From positions 1-62,422 of the forward strand of contig CAINCZ010000123.1 of NCBI GenBank assembly GCA_903847195.1: a stretch of 62,422 bases of DNA. The letters run 5' to 3'. Origin of the DNA: an uncultured Acidobacteriota bacterium (GTDB lineage: Bacteria > Acidobacteriota > Terriglobia > Terriglobales > CAINCZ01). The position numbers and the translations under genes were made by a program. The notes beneath the pieces are model-generated. The model worked only from the letters and a program-made list of their open reading frames with translations, was not told where the DNA came from and searched no databases. Positions 27,011 to 36,788 of this stretch are shown here, piece by piece. How positions within the stretch are numbered: position 1 is the first letter of the stretch; each line of letters begins with the position of its first letter.

Positions 27011-28834
27011 TTACTTCACACTGATAGAGATGACCTGAGCGCCGGAGACGACGCAATCGACCGGCGTGGAGGCTTCGTTGACGGCCGATTCGCCGACGAC
27101 GAGCATGTCCTGGCTGCCGCGCATGCCTTCCATGACGTTCATGACGGAGGCCGGCAGAATGGGCATCACCTTGTCTTCCACCATGGCCGAGGGGTTGGCC
27201 TCGAGCAGGGAGACATAGAGCCGGGTGTTGGAGCGCTCCTGGTTGAGCATGGCGATGGTGGAGGCCAGGTCGAGCTTGCGTCCGAAGATCGGCGGCAGGC
27301 GGCGCGTGCGGTCGAGGGTGTCGCCGTCGCTGACCAGGATGCGCAGGTTGCCGCGCGGGGTGGAGGTAGGAATACGCACCGGAATCTGGCGCAGGATGCG
27401 TTCGCCGCGATAGGGACGCAGCACGGCTTCGACGGTGATCTCGTCGCCGGGGCGGACCTCGGTGACGTCGGTACGCACGGACTCCAGGCGGGCCCAGCGG
27501 CGTTCACGCAGCAGCTCGAATTCAAGATTGACGCCCTTGAAGTCGGGACGTCCGTATGGATTTTCGTAAATGCGATTGAAGCGCTCGCCGATGGCGGCGG
27601 CCACGGCGGCGGCGGTAGGCCCGCCGGCATCGGCCGGGGCGAACATGTTCTGCAGATTCACAATCGGGAAGCCGCCGACGCTGATCGTGCCCTTGAGGCG
27701 ATAGGTGACGTCTTCGCCGGAGTCGTTGACTCCCTGCAGGGCCTGGTAGACGGTGGTCATCATGGCGACCGGCGTCAGCTTGCCGTTGTTCACCACTTCA
27801 TAGTGGAACTGCTTGGTCTGGCCCGCGCCGCGGATGGTGAGAGTGACGGGGATCATGCGGGCTTCCTGGCCGAAGCGGCCGAGGATGCCGGTGTGGCGGT
27901 CCTGCACGAAGGTGCCGACGGACTCGGTCACGTTGACGATCTTGAAGGCGTTGGAGGCCGAGGGCAGCGTCGCCAGCACCTGCGCCTTGTACATGGGAAT
28001 CTGCACCTGTCCGAATTGCAGGATGGGATGGCCGCAGGCCAGCAGGCGCTCGGGATCGACGTAGGTGACGGTGCAGGTGGCGGCCATGTTCATGTCGCCG
28101 CGGACGAGCACGGCGCTGATGGCCGAGCCGGCTACGACCGGTTCCGGCTGCTTGGTGTCGCTTACCGAACCGACGCCCATGACGGGCACGATGCCGGACT
28201 GGGCCAGCCTGGGTCCAAACTGCCGCATCGTATCTTCACTGAATCCGGTAACCACCAGCGGAGTTTCGATCGGCTGCAGGTAGCTGGCGTAGCCCGCGCT
28301 CGCATCTAAGGGCATGCCGGGACCGGAGGTGCGTGCGGGCGCTTGCGGCGCGCTGCGGGCTATCTGCGGATCGGCAGCGACCGTGCTGTCGAGTTCGCTG
28401 ATCTCGAGCATGTCCTGGATCGGGGTGATGCCGGCGATGGGCTGCTTGGAAAATTCGCCGATGCGGAAGGCAATCGCGCCCGCCAGTTTGCCATCGATGT
28501 ATACGGGGCTGCCGCTCATGCCGGCCACGACGCCGGTGAATTCGACCTTCTCGCCGTGCAGGCGGGCCAGAATGATGCTGCCCTTGGGACCATTGGCGTT
28601 GCGCAGCACCCCGAGAATTTCGACTCCCATCTCTTCCGGCTTGGTGCCTTCAAAGACGGTGAGAGCGGTGCCCCGCATGCCGATGCGGATCTGGTCGAGC
28701 GGAATGATGGTGGGAGTTGCAGCCGCGGCTGCGACGACGCTGGGCGGAGTCACGTTCTGGGCAATGGCCGCTCCACACAAAAGCACCAGGAGCACAAACA
28801 CCAGGAGTGAAGAACCACGTTTGAACAAATCCAT
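27011..28834 (-). CDS. Secreted SpoIVB-type (S55) serine peptidase domain protein
   Basis: The 607-residue protein has a signal peptide (hydrophobic 8-25), an S55 domain with the nucleophile motif GMSGSP (S108), and a long C-terminal beta-rich region. In Bacillus, SpoIVB cuts a signal protein during sporulation. Here there is no sporulation context, and acidobacterial members probably act in envelope signalling or processing. The catalytic Ser motif is clear, but the partner His and Asp are not certain. The start at 28834 gives a normal signal peptide; an upstream in-frame start at 28954 overlaps the divergent promoter region. It diverges from the VWA protein gene. Confidence 0.85.
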   Translation of the reverse strand: MDLFKRGSSLLVFVLLVLLCGAAIAQNVTPPSVVAAAAATPTIIPLDQIRIGMRGTALTVFEGTKPEEMGVEILGVLRNANGPKGSIILARLHGEKVEFTGVVAGMSGSPVYIDGKLAGAIAFRIGEFSKQPIAGITPIQDMLEISELDSTVAADPQIARSAPQAPARTSGPGMPLDASAGYASYLQPIETPLVVTGFSEDTMRQFGPRLAQSGIVPVMGVGSVSDTKQPEPVVAGSAISAVLVRGDMNMAATCTVTYVDPERLLACGHPILQFGQVQIPMYKAQVLATLPSASNAFKIVNVTESVGTFVQDRHTGILGRFGQEARMIPVTLTIRGAGQTKQFHYEVVNNGKLTPVAMMTTVYQALQGVNDSGEDVTYRLKGTISVGGFPIVNLQNMFAPADAGGPTAAAVAAAIGERFNRIYENPYGRPDFKGVNLEFELLRERRWARLESVRTDVTEVRPGDEITVEAVLRPYRGERILRQIPVRIPTSTPRGNLRILVSDGDTLDRTRRLPPIFGRKLDLASTIAMLNQERSNTRLYVSLLEANPSAMVEDKVMPILPASVMNVMEGMRGSQDMLVVGESAVNEASTPVDCVVSGAQVISISVK

Positions 28835-28980
28835 GCCGCCTACCGCCAGTCGCAAATTAGCTGCTCTGCCGCAGGATATGCATTCTGTCTTGTCGTACCC
28901 CACGGACCCTCGGAAGTGAATCGAGGAACAGCAGCATTGGTCGTATAGTAGCATTGTGCGAAAGCCGAAAGAGGTTGCAA

Positions 28981-30153
28981 ATGAAGCAATCTTCGCCTGA
29001 TACGCAACTTATGGTCGTATTAGTCCTCACCTTAGTACTCGCCTCGGGAACACTGCCGGCATGGGGCCAGGCAGTCACCACCGCGCCACCCAGCAGCCCG
29101 CAAGTGCCGGGCGCCGGAGGGCCGGAGGGCGACACCGGTCCGTACTCGGTGCCGAAAAAACCCGCGCAGCCGCCGCCTCCGGAGAAGCCGAAGCCGGTGC
29201 GCAACCCCGAGGGGATCGGCTCGATCACCATCACCCGCAACGTGCCGCTGGTGAACGTGGACTCGATGGTGATAGCGACGGGCAACGGCCAGTTCATCCC
29301 GGGGCTGAAGAAAGAGAACTTCCGCGTCTACGAGGACGGGCAGCCGCAGCAGGTGGACAACTTCGGCGTGAGCAAGGCGCCGATTACGGCCGTGCTGCTG
29401 GTGGAGTTTGCCAACACGAATTATGCGTTCATGATGGACGCACTGCGGGCTTCCTACTCCTTTGCCGAAACCCTGCGTCCGGATGACTGGATCGCTGTGA
29501 TCTCGTATGACCTGCGGCAGTACATCCTGACCGACTTCACGCAGGACAAGCGCGAGGTGGTGGCGGCGCTCAATCAGTTGCGCATCCCCGGCTTCAGCGA
29601 AACCAATCTCTTCGACTCGCTGTGGGACACGATGGACCGGCTCGATGGGCTGGAAGGGCGCAAGTACGTGATCCTGATTTCGAGCGGGCGCGACACCTTC
29701 AGCAAGATCACCTACGCCAAGATGCTGCAGAAGCTGCGGGCGTCACGCAACATCGAGATTTTCGCCATCAGCACCGGGCGGGCGTTCCGCGAGCGCGTGG
29801 ATGCGCGCTACGGCAGCAATCCGAACGTAAGCATGAAGATGATGGACTTCCTGCAGGCCGACAACGAAATGAACACCTTCGCCAAGTACACCGGTGGGCG
29901 GGCGTATTTCCCACGCTTCCAGGCGGAGTTTGCGGAGATCTTCCGCGACATCGGCAATTCCATCCGCAACCAGTATTCGCTCAGTTATCACCCGACGAAC
30001 ACCAAACAGGACGGCACCTTCCGCAAGCTGAAAGTAGAAGTCGTGGACCCGCAGACGGGCAAGCCCCTGAAAATAGTGGACCAGAAGGGCAAGGAAGTGA
30101 AGTACACGGTCGTCTCACGCGAAGGCTACACGGCCCGGCACGAGGTGGATTGA
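28981..30153 (+). CDS. Acidobacterial-type VWA domain protein
   Basis: The 390-residue protein has a signal peptide, a proline-rich linker (about 40-75) and a VWFA-related domain. The domain has a conserved N-terminal VNVDSMV...F.V.EDG.PQ.V.NF lead-in and a degenerate metal site. A C-terminal Y.LSY.P segment follows, typical of the VWFA-related Acidobacterial domain family. The proteins are surface or periplasmic and of unknown role. The canonical MIDAS DxSxS is replaced here (LLVEFANTN), so metal-dependent adhesion is doubtful. AAAGAGG precedes the ATG at 28981. Confidence 0.88.
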   Translation: MKQSSPDTQLMVVLVLTLVLASGTLPAWGQAVTTAPPSSPQVPGAGGPEGDTGPYSVPKKPAQPPPPEKPKPVRNPEGIGSITITRNVPLVNVDSMVIATGNGQFIPGLKKENFRVYEDGQPQQVDNFGVSKAPITAVLLVEFANTNYAFMMDALRASYSFAETLRPDDWIAVISYDLRQYILTDFTQDKREVVAALNQLRIPGFSETNLFDSLWDTMDRLDGLEGRKYVILISSGRDTFSKITYAKMLQKLRASRNIEIFAISTGRAFRERVDARYGSNPNVSMKMMDFLQADNEMNTFAKYTGGRAYFPRFQAEFAEIFRDIGNSIRNQYSLSYHPTNTKQDGTFRKLKVEVVDPQTGKPLKIVDQKGKEVKYTVVSREGYTARHEVD

Positions 30154-30230
30154 GGGGATCGAGGAATCGGGTCATTGAAAGCTGCCGCTCTGCGCTCGGA
30201 ATGACTGGGCAAAGTCAGGACGAGGCCAAA

Positions 30231-30282
30231 GTCAAAACTCCCACCTTAGCGCGCCAAAGACGGGCGCGCGAAGGTGGGGCAC
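30231..30282 (-). repeat. Palindromic repeat, family 1 copy with TTTTGAC tail
   Basis: A hairpin CCCACCTTAGCGCGCC / GGGCGCGCGAAGGTGGGG, read on the minus strand into GTTTTGACTTT. Both flanking genes (VWA and murD) are on the plus strand, so here it is not a terminator for a neighbour. A degenerate family 2 copy precedes it near 30180. Confidence 0.7.
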
Positions 30283-30410
30283 CGGCAACGACAGCCCAAG
30301 CGATTGCGGTGGTTGACGGGGGAGTTATTTGCAGCGGGAGGGACCGGGGCGTGACATAGGCGGTTCGCCGGGCTGTCGCGGGGCGGAGTTCGTGCAAAAA
30401 TGAGGCAGGC

Positions 30411-31793
30411 ATGACAGAGACATTCCAACTGAAGGGCCGTCGCGTCCTGGTGGTCGGGCTGGGGAAATCCGGCGTCGCCGCCGCCCTGTTTCTGAAAGAG
30501 CGCGGAGCCCAGGTCACGGTGTCGGACAGCAAGACGGAAGAGGAGTTGGGGCAGGAGATTCCGCTGCTGCTCGACCACGGCATCGTGGTCGAGGCGGGCA
30601 GCCACCGCGAGCGCACCTTCCGCGAAAAAGACCTGATCGTGGTGAGCCCGGGCGTGCCGACGGATGCGCCCTATCTCACGTTGGCGCGGCAACAGGGCGT
30701 GCCCATCATCGGCGAAATCGAGTTGGCGTCGAGATTTTTGCGGGGCAAAGTGCTGGCCATCACCGGGTCGAACGGCAAGACGACGACGACGGCGCTGGCC
30801 GGTTGCGTGGTGGCGGCGGGCGGACGGGCAGTGCAGGTGGGCGGGAACATTGGCACGCCGGCCACGTCGCTGATTGCCACTTCCACGGATGCAACCTGGA
30901 ACGTGCTGGAGATTTCGAGCTTCCAGCTGGAGACGATTGAGACGTTTCATCCCGCGATCGCCGTGGCGCTGAACCTGACGCCGGACCACCTGGACCGGCA
31001 TCGCACGCTCGAAGCTTACGCGGCGGCCAAGACGAGGATTTTCGAGAACCAGACGGCGAATGACTACGCGGTACTGAACGCCGACGATGCCGCCTGTGAG
31101 CGCATGGCGATGGCCACGAAGGCGCCGGTGTACTGGTTCAGCCGTCGGCGCGAGGTGGAGCGCGGCGCGTTCGTGCGCGACCACCAGATTTGGTTCGCGG
31201 GTCCGGGCGGCACGGAGATGGTGATGCCGGTGGCCGCGATCACGCTGAAGGGCGCGCACAATCTGGAAAATGTGCTGGCGGCGGTCTGCTGCGGCCGGTT
31301 GACCGGAGCGACGGCAGCCCAGGTGCGGCAGGCGGTCGAGACGTTCAAGGCCGTGGAGCACCGGCTTGAGTATGTGGCGACGATTAACGGCGTGGAGTAC
31401 TTCAACGACTCGAAGGCGACGAACATCGACGCGACGGAGAAGGCGCTGGAGTCGTTTGCCGGAGGCGTTCACCTGATCCTGGGCGGCAAGCACAAGGGCA
31501 GCCCGTACGCGCCGCTGATTCCGCTGGTGAAGCAGCGGGTGAAAAGGGTGTACACCATCGGGGCGGCCGCGCAGCTGGTGGAAGACGAGTTAAAGGGCGC
31601 GACGGAGATCCTGCGCACGGGAACGCTCGAAGCAGCAGTGCGGCGCGCAGCGGAGGCGGCCAAGCCGGGCGAGATCGTGCTGCTGTCGCCGGCCTGCGCC
31701 AGCTATGACCAGTTTCCTTCGTATGAGCATCGCGGCCGGCATTTCAAGGAAGTCGTGAAGGCCATGCAACAACGCCAGGCCGCAGGCAGATAA
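30411..31793 (+). CDS. murD: UDP-MurNAc-L-alanine:D-glutamate ligase MurD
   Basis: The 460-residue Mur ligase adds D-Glu to UDP-MurNAc-L-Ala in the cytoplasm. The N-terminal Rossmann domain starts with RVLVVGLGKSG. The ATP loop GSNGKTTTT is at about 118-126, and the central domain has NLTPDHLDRH. The C-terminal domain has the DSKATN motif. It heads the plus-strand half of the split dcw cluster: murD, ftsW, murG, murC, ftsQ, ftsA and ftsZ follow in order. GAGG lies before the ATG. mraY, normally just upstream, is instead on the other strand 17 kb away. Confidence 0.96.
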   Translation: MTETFQLKGRRVLVVGLGKSGVAAALFLKERGAQVTVSDSKTEEELGQEIPLLLDHGIVVEAGSHRERTFREKDLIVVSPGVPTDAPYLTLARQQGVPIIGEIELASRFLRGKVLAITGSNGKTTTTALAGCVVAAGGRAVQVGGNIGTPATSLIATSTDATWNVLEISSFQLETIETFHPAIAVALNLTPDHLDRHRTLEAYAAAKTRIFENQTANDYAVLNADDAACERMAMATKAPVYWFSRRREVERGAFVRDHQIWFAGPGGTEMVMPVAAITLKGAHNLENVLAAVCCGRLTGATAAQVRQAVETFKAVEHRLEYVATINGVEYFNDSKATNIDATEKALESFAGGVHLILGGKHKGSPYAPLIPLVKQRVKRVYTIGAAAQLVEDELKGATEILRTGTLEAAVRRAAEAAKPGEIVLLSPACASYDQFPSYEHRGRHFKEVVKAMQQRQAAGR

Positions 31794-31841
31794 GATTCGC
31801 TGGCCGGCAGTTTGCCCGCCACAGTTTCAGGAAGTAGGGGA

Positions 31842-32930
31842 ATGCCGACACGCGACACTGCCGACAGAACGCTTCTGGGTGGAAGCCTGCTGCTGGTGCT
31901 GCTGGGGCTGGTGATGGTCTTCAGCGCCTCGGCGGTGGCCGCCGGGGTGCGCCTTAAATCACCGCATTACTTTCTGGTACGGCAGGTGCTGTGGTCGGTC
32001 GTCGGACTGGCGATGATGTTCCTGCTGATGCGGGTGGACTACCGGAAGTACCGCAGTCCGCGGGTGATCTTCCCGCTGATGGGTGTGACGGCGGTGCTGC
32101 TGGTGGCTGTCTTCTTCCTCGACCGTTCGCACAATACCCACCGGTGGATCCGGATAGGTGGGGTGGGGTTCCAGCCATCGGAGCTGGCGAAACCGGCGCT
32201 GATCCTGTTCCTGGCGTGGTACCTGGAAAAACGCGGCAAGGCGATCCAGGAGTGGCGTCCGCTGGTGCCGGCGGTGCTCATCACGGTGATCGTGGCGGGA
32301 CTGGTTGCGGCTCAGCCGGATCTGGGCACGGCGATTGTCTGCTTCCTGATCGCGTGCACGATGCTGTTTGTAGCCGGAGTGAGGCTGACATACTTCCTCG
32401 TGCCGCTGGCCGCTTCGCCCATCTTTTTTTACTTCCTGGTGTGGCGGGTGAAGTGGCGGAAGGACCGCATCCTGGCGTTCCTGAATCCGTTTGAGGACCC
32501 GCAGGGCCGCGGCTTCCACATCATCCAGTCGCTGATCGCGGTGGGCACGGGAGGACTGGCGGGCAAAGGGCTGATGGAAGGCAAGCAGAAGCTGTTCTAT
32601 CTGCCGGAGCCGCACACGGACTTTATCTACGCGGTGACCGCCGAGGAGTTCGGACTGGTGGGGTCGCTGGCGGTGGTGCTGCTGTTTGCGATTTTCTGCT
32701 ATCGTGGGATCAGAGCGGCGATGCTTGCCCGCGATCCTTTCGCACGTTTCCTGGCGACAGGCATTACATCCATGGTGGTGGTGCAGGCGCTGTTTAACAT
32801 TAGCGTCGTGATCGGCCTGCTGCCGACCAAGGGGATTCCGCTGCCGTTCATTTCCTACGGCGGCTCATCGTTGCTGATGACCCTGGCGGCGGTCGGCATC
32901 TTACTGAACATCACCCGGCACACGAGTTAG
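31842..32930 (+). CDS. ftsW: SEDS peptidoglycan polymerase FtsW
   Basis: The 362-residue protein has ten predicted membrane segments and the SEDS signature near the C-terminus (NISVVIGLLPTKGIPLPFIS). FtsW polymerises lipid II into septal glycan together with FtsI. The ATG at 31842 has GGAAGTAGGGGA just before it. The stop lies 3 nt before murG, which indicates coupled expression. Its place between murD and murG is the classic dcw order and separates it from RodA. Confidence 0.95.
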   Translation: MPTRDTADRTLLGGSLLLVLLGLVMVFSASAVAAGVRLKSPHYFLVRQVLWSVVGLAMMFLLMRVDYRKYRSPRVIFPLMGVTAVLLVAVFFLDRSHNTHRWIRIGGVGFQPSELAKPALILFLAWYLEKRGKAIQEWRPLVPAVLITVIVAGLVAAQPDLGTAIVCFLIACTMLFVAGVRLTYFLVPLAASPIFFYFLVWRVKWRKDRILAFLNPFEDPQGRGFHIIQSLIAVGTGGLAGKGLMEGKQKLFYLPEPHTDFIYAVTAEEFGLVGSLAVVLLFAIFCYRGIRAAMLARDPFARFLATGITSMVVVQALFNISVVIGLLPTKGIPLPFISYGGSSLLMTLAAVGILLNITRHTS

Positions 32931-32933
32931 CCA

Positions 32934-34100
32934 ATGCGAGTTGTTCTGGCAGGCGGTGGAACGGGCGGGCACGTGATACCCGCGTTGGCCATCGCACATG
33001 AGTTATCGACGGCGTATGGAGCCGAAGTGCTGTTCCTGGGCACCGGGCGCGGCATCGAGTCGCGGCTGGTCCCGGCAGCGGGATATCAGCTGCGTCTGAT
33101 TGACGTCGGCGCGCTGAAGAAGGTATCGCTCGCGACCCGGCTGCACACGCTGCTGCAACTGCCGCGCGCGGTGGTGAAGTCGTGGCGGTGGCTGGCCGAG
33201 TTCCGTGCCGAGGTGGTGATCGGCGTGGGCGGGTACGCCTCGGGACCGGCGATGATGGCGGCCTACCTGCGCGGTACGCCGAGCATTGTGTTTGAGCCGA
33301 ACCGCGTGCCCGGACTGGCCAACCGCCTGGCCGGGGCCATGGCCAACGCAGCCGCCGTGCAGTTTGAACAGACCGAGCGCTACTTCCAGAATTGTCATGT
33401 GACGGGGATTCCGGTGCGGCACGCGTTTTTCGACGTGGCGCTGCGACAGCCGGCGGCCTGCCCGGCAGCGGCTGCGGCTGCTGACGCAACCGGTTCGGTG
33501 GCGGTACGCTGTACGGCGCCCAAGCCGACGCTGCTGGTCTTCGGCGGCTCGCAGGGGGCGCAGAGCATCAACCGGGCGGTACTTGAGGCGCTGCCGGTGC
33601 TGGCGGCGAAGTTCCCGGGCATCCACATCATTCATCAGACGGGCGAGCCGGATTACCGGCAGGCAGCGGGCGCATACCTGCACGCGGGAATTTCCGCAGA
33701 AGTGTGTCCGTTTATCGAAGACATGCCGGCGATGTTCGCCCGCGCCGACCTGCTGGTGTGCCGCTCGGGTGCGAGCACGGTGGCCGAGGTGGCGGCGGCC
33801 CACAAGCCGGCGATCTTTGTTCCCTTCCCGCACGCCGCCGACGATCACCAGACGCGCAACGCCGAGGCGCTGTGCGAAGCCGGTGGGGCGGTGCTGCTGC
33901 CCGATTCCCAACTGACGGCGGCGAAACTGGTGGAGGCCGTGGGCCAACTGCTGGGCAACCGCGAGCGGCTGCGGCAGATGGGCGAGGTGGCGGGCAAGCT
34001 GGCCCACGCCGACGCGACCGTGCAGATTGCCGCGCTGGCGGCAAGGCTGGCGGGCTTTGCTCCGGAAGACCTCGCGACCGCGTCGGCAGCGACGCACTAA
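32934..34100 (+). CDS. murG: UDP-GlcNAc:undecaprenyl-PP-MurNAc-pentapeptide GlcNAc transferase MurG
   Basis: The 388-residue GT28 enzyme makes lipid II at the inner face of the cytoplasmic membrane. The N-terminal GGGTGGHVIPALA loop is at 6-18. The donor-site motifs VFGGSQGAQSIN and CRSGASTVAE, and the late FVPFPHAADDHQ, are all present. A short extra stretch rich in Ala (about 175-190) is inserted between the two domains. It starts 3 nt after the ftsW stop. Confidence 0.96.
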   Translation: MRVVLAGGGTGGHVIPALAIAHELSTAYGAEVLFLGTGRGIESRLVPAAGYQLRLIDVGALKKVSLATRLHTLLQLPRAVVKSWRWLAEFRAEVVIGVGGYASGPAMMAAYLRGTPSIVFEPNRVPGLANRLAGAMANAAAVQFEQTERYFQNCHVTGIPVRHAFFDVALRQPAACPAAAAAADATGSVAVRCTAPKPTLLVFGGSQGAQSINRAVLEALPVLAAKFPGIHIIHQTGEPDYRQAAGAYLHAGISAEVCPFIEDMPAMFARADLLVCRSGASTVAEVAAAHKPAIFVPFPHAADDHQTRNAEALCEAGGAVLLPDSQLTAAKLVEAVGQLLGNRERLRQMGEVAGKLAHADATVQIAALAARLAGFAPEDLATASAATH

Positions 34101-34107
34101 GGCTTTC

Positions 34108-35532
34108 ATGTTTGCCAAGATTCAACGCGTACACCTGGTGGGCATCGGCGGCATCGGCATGAGCGGCATCGCCGAGGTGTTGCTGACGCTCGGCTACAAG
34201 GTTTCCGGCTCCGACCTGCGCACCACTCCGGTGACACAGCGGCTGCATTCTCTGGGGGCCGTGATTTTCGAAGGGCACCGGGCGGAGAACATCGAGGGCG
34301 CCGAGGTGGTGGTGATCAGCTCGGCGGTCACGCGGGCCAATCCCGAGGTGGCGGCGGCGCGGGGCATCCATGTTCCGGTGATCCAGCGGGCCGAGATGCT
34401 GGCCGAGCTGATGCGTTTGAAATACGGCATTGCCATCGCGGGCATGCACGGCAAGACGACGACGACCTCGATGGTCGGCGCCGTGCTTCAGGCCGGCGAA
34501 CTGGACCCGACGATCATCGTCGGCGGCCGGGTGGACGCGCTCGGGTCGAACGCGCGGCACGGAAAGTCGCACTACCTGGTGGCCGAGGCGGACGAGAGCG
34601 ACCGCTCGTTCCTGAAGCTGTCGCCGATCATCTCGGTAGTAACGAACATCGACCGCGAGCACCTGGATACCTACCGCGACCTGACCGACATCGAGGAGAC
34701 GTTTGCCGACTTCATGGACCGCGTGCCGTTTTACGGCACGGTGGTGGCCTGCAACGACAACGAACCGCTCCGAAACCTGCTGCCGAACCTGCAACGGCGG
34801 GTGGTGACCTACGGGACGCGCGAGGATTCGGACTTTCTGATTACGAACATCCAGACGGGCGCGGCGGCGGGTTCAACGGCGCTGGCGGCCAGCCGCTTCA
34901 CGGTGAGCCTGCGGGGCAAATCGCTGGGCGAATTCGCCTTGCAGGTGCCAGGGATGCACAACGTGCTGAACGCGACGGCGGCCGTGGCCGTCGGCGTGGG
35001 CCTGGAGATTGTGCCGGACCGGATACGCGAGGCGCTGGGGCGCTTCCGCGGGGTGGACCGGCGGTTCCAGGTGAAAGGCACGGCGCGGGGCGTAACCGTG
35101 GTGGACGATTACGGGCACCATCCGACGGAGATCCTGGCCACGCTGGCGGCGGCGCGCCAGTGCGGGTTCAAGCGGATCCACGTCATCTTCCAGCCGCACC
35201 GCTACACGCGCACCCAGGCATTGCTCAGGGAGTTCGGCAAGGCGTTCGGGGATGCAGACACGGTTGCCGTGCTCGAGGTCTATGCCGCCAGCGAACCGGC
35301 GATAGCCGGCGCGACGGGCGAGGCCGTGGCCGCCGAGATCGTGCGCGCCGGGGGACCGCAGGCGCGATTCTGCGCTAGCTTCGCCGAGGCAACGGCGCTG
35401 GCCGTCGAAGCCGCAGCGCCGGGCGACGCAATTATGACGCTGGGGGCGGGGAGTATTTCGCAACTGGGGCCGCAGGTGGTGGAGCAGTTGCAGAAGACCG
35501 CGCAGGCGAGCGCGGCGGACGCCAGCGATTGA
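34108..35532 (+). CDS. murC: UDP-MurNAc:L-alanine ligase MurC
   Basis: The 474-residue enzyme is the first amino-acid adding step of the peptide stem. It opens with VHLVGIGGIGMSGIAEVL. The ATP loop GMHGKTTTT is at about 112-120, and later come the EADESDRSF and HHPTE motifs. The ATG at 34108 is used because it begins the conserved MFAKIQRVHLVGIGG. murB and ddl, which commonly follow murC, are absent, and the next gene is ftsQ. No strong terminator separates it from ftsQ. Confidence 0.96.
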   Translation: MFAKIQRVHLVGIGGIGMSGIAEVLLTLGYKVSGSDLRTTPVTQRLHSLGAVIFEGHRAENIEGAEVVVISSAVTRANPEVAAARGIHVPVIQRAEMLAELMRLKYGIAIAGMHGKTTTTSMVGAVLQAGELDPTIIVGGRVDALGSNARHGKSHYLVAEADESDRSFLKLSPIISVVTNIDREHLDTYRDLTDIEETFADFMDRVPFYGTVVACNDNEPLRNLLPNLQRRVVTYGTREDSDFLITNIQTGAAAGSTALAASRFTVSLRGKSLGEFALQVPGMHNVLNATAAVAVGVGLEIVPDRIREALGRFRGVDRRFQVKGTARGVTVVDDYGHHPTEILATLAAARQCGFKRIHVIFQPHRYTRTQALLREFGKAFGDADTVAVLEVYAASEPAIAGATGEAVAAEIVRAGGPQARFCASFAEATALAVEAAAPGDAIMTLGAGSISQLGPQVVEQLQKTAQASAADASD

Positions 35533-35678
35533 GTCCCTTGAAATACAGCCGCATATTCTTCTCCACGCTGCACTTGATTCCCCGGTGACACTGGTGAATT
35601 AATCCGCTTGATTCCTCAGGAAAACGGCTATATTGGTTTCGCGGCGGCGATTTTTCCCGATTCCTACGTCCCTAACTC

Positions 35679-36749
35679 ATGGCAAAGCGGCCCTCCGACG
35701 ACGAACCTGTGCCCGGCCGGGACACCGGCAGTTCCGACTTTGGCAAGTCGGGCGATGCCTCGTGGCAGAAATGGGACGACTCAGACTCCGAGCGGCTGAG
35801 CGACGCCTCTGCTCCTCTCGACGTTGAGTCTCCCCCACAATTTTTAAGGACACAGAAACCGGTGCCGGTGCGGCGCAGTGCGCTGCCGAGCAAGACCATG
35901 CGGCGCATCAAGCCGCTGCTGCTGCCGGTGGCGGTGGTGGTGGCGCTGGCGCTGCTGGCGCTGCTGGGCCTGCGCTACGGGCGCGCCTCGGCCCGCTTCC
36001 GGCTGGAGTCGAGCGACCAGATTCAGATCACGGGAATGGCGAACGTCACGCGCGAACAGGTGCTGGAGATTTTCGGGCAGGACATTTCGCGCAACCTGCT
36101 GGCGGTTCCGCTCGCCGAGCGCAAGGCGCAGCTGGAGCGCATCGCGTGGGTGGAGTCGGCGACGGTGATGCGGCTGCTGCCCGATGGCCTGCGGATCAGC
36201 ATCAAGGAGCGGACACCGGTGGCCGTGGTGCAGTTGGGTACGCGGATTGCGCTGGCCGACCGCAACGGCGTGGTGATGGACATGCCGGCGGGCGCGAAGT
36301 ATTCGTTCCCGGTGATCGTGGGGCTGGACCCGGTCGAGCCGGCGTCCAAGCGCGCGGCCAGCCTGCGGATTTACATGACGCTGATGCAGGATCTGGATTC
36401 GGGCGGGGCGAACTACTCGCGCGGCGTGGACGAGGTGGATGTCTCCGACCCGGAGGACGTACGGATCATCGTCACCGACAAGGACGGGTCAGTTTTATTG
36501 CATTTGGGTGCGTCACAGTTTCTGGAGCGTTATAAGCTTTATATAGCGCACCTGCAGGAGTGGCGGCAGCAGTTCCACAAGCTGGAATCGGTGGATCTGC
36601 GCTACAACCGGCAGGTGGTGCTGAATCCAGATGCAAGACCGGCGGCGGTCACGGCACCAGGCGAGGCCGCGGCAGCGGAGCCGGAGAAGCCGGCGGCCAA
36701 GCCACCGGCGCGCAACAAGGCGCGCGCGGCGAACCGCAAGGCGCACTAA
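35679..36749 (+). CDS. ftsQ: Cell division protein FtsQ (POTRA domain)
   Basis: The 356-residue protein has a polar, acidic N-terminal cytoplasmic part (1-75), a membrane helix (about 85-105), a POTRA domain (about 115-185, QIQITGMANVTREQVLE) and the FtsQ beta domain. A Pro/Ala/Lys-rich tail of about 40 residues ends it. FtsQ links FtsA/FtsZ and the FtsLB complex in the divisome. The 146-nt gap before it is AT-richer than coding DNA (TTGATT and TATATT 15 nt apart near 35608-35634) and may carry an internal promoter for ftsQAZ. No Shine-Dalgarno is evident at the ATG. Confidence 0.9.
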   Translation: MAKRPSDDEPVPGRDTGSSDFGKSGDASWQKWDDSDSERLSDASAPLDVESPPQFLRTQKPVPVRRSALPSKTMRRIKPLLLPVAVVVALALLALLGLRYGRASARFRLESSDQIQITGMANVTREQVLEIFGQDISRNLLAVPLAERKAQLERIAWVESATVMRLLPDGLRISIKERTPVAVVQLGTRIALADRNGVVMDMPAGAKYSFPVIVGLDPVEPASKRAASLRIYMTLMQDLDSGGANYSRGVDEVDVSDPEDVRIIVTDKDGSVLLHLGASQFLERYKLYIAHLQEWRQQFHKLESVDLRYNRQVVLNPDARPAAVTAPGEAAAAEPEKPAAKPPARNKARAANRKAH

Positions 36750-36788
36750 GGCACAGCAGTAGCCGGGAAAGTTAGAAGAACGACTCTG

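Noticed and set aside
28954..28980. Upstream start for the VWA gene
   Set aside because: The good AAAGAGG site and signal peptide support the ATG at 28981; the extra nine residues are unlikely.
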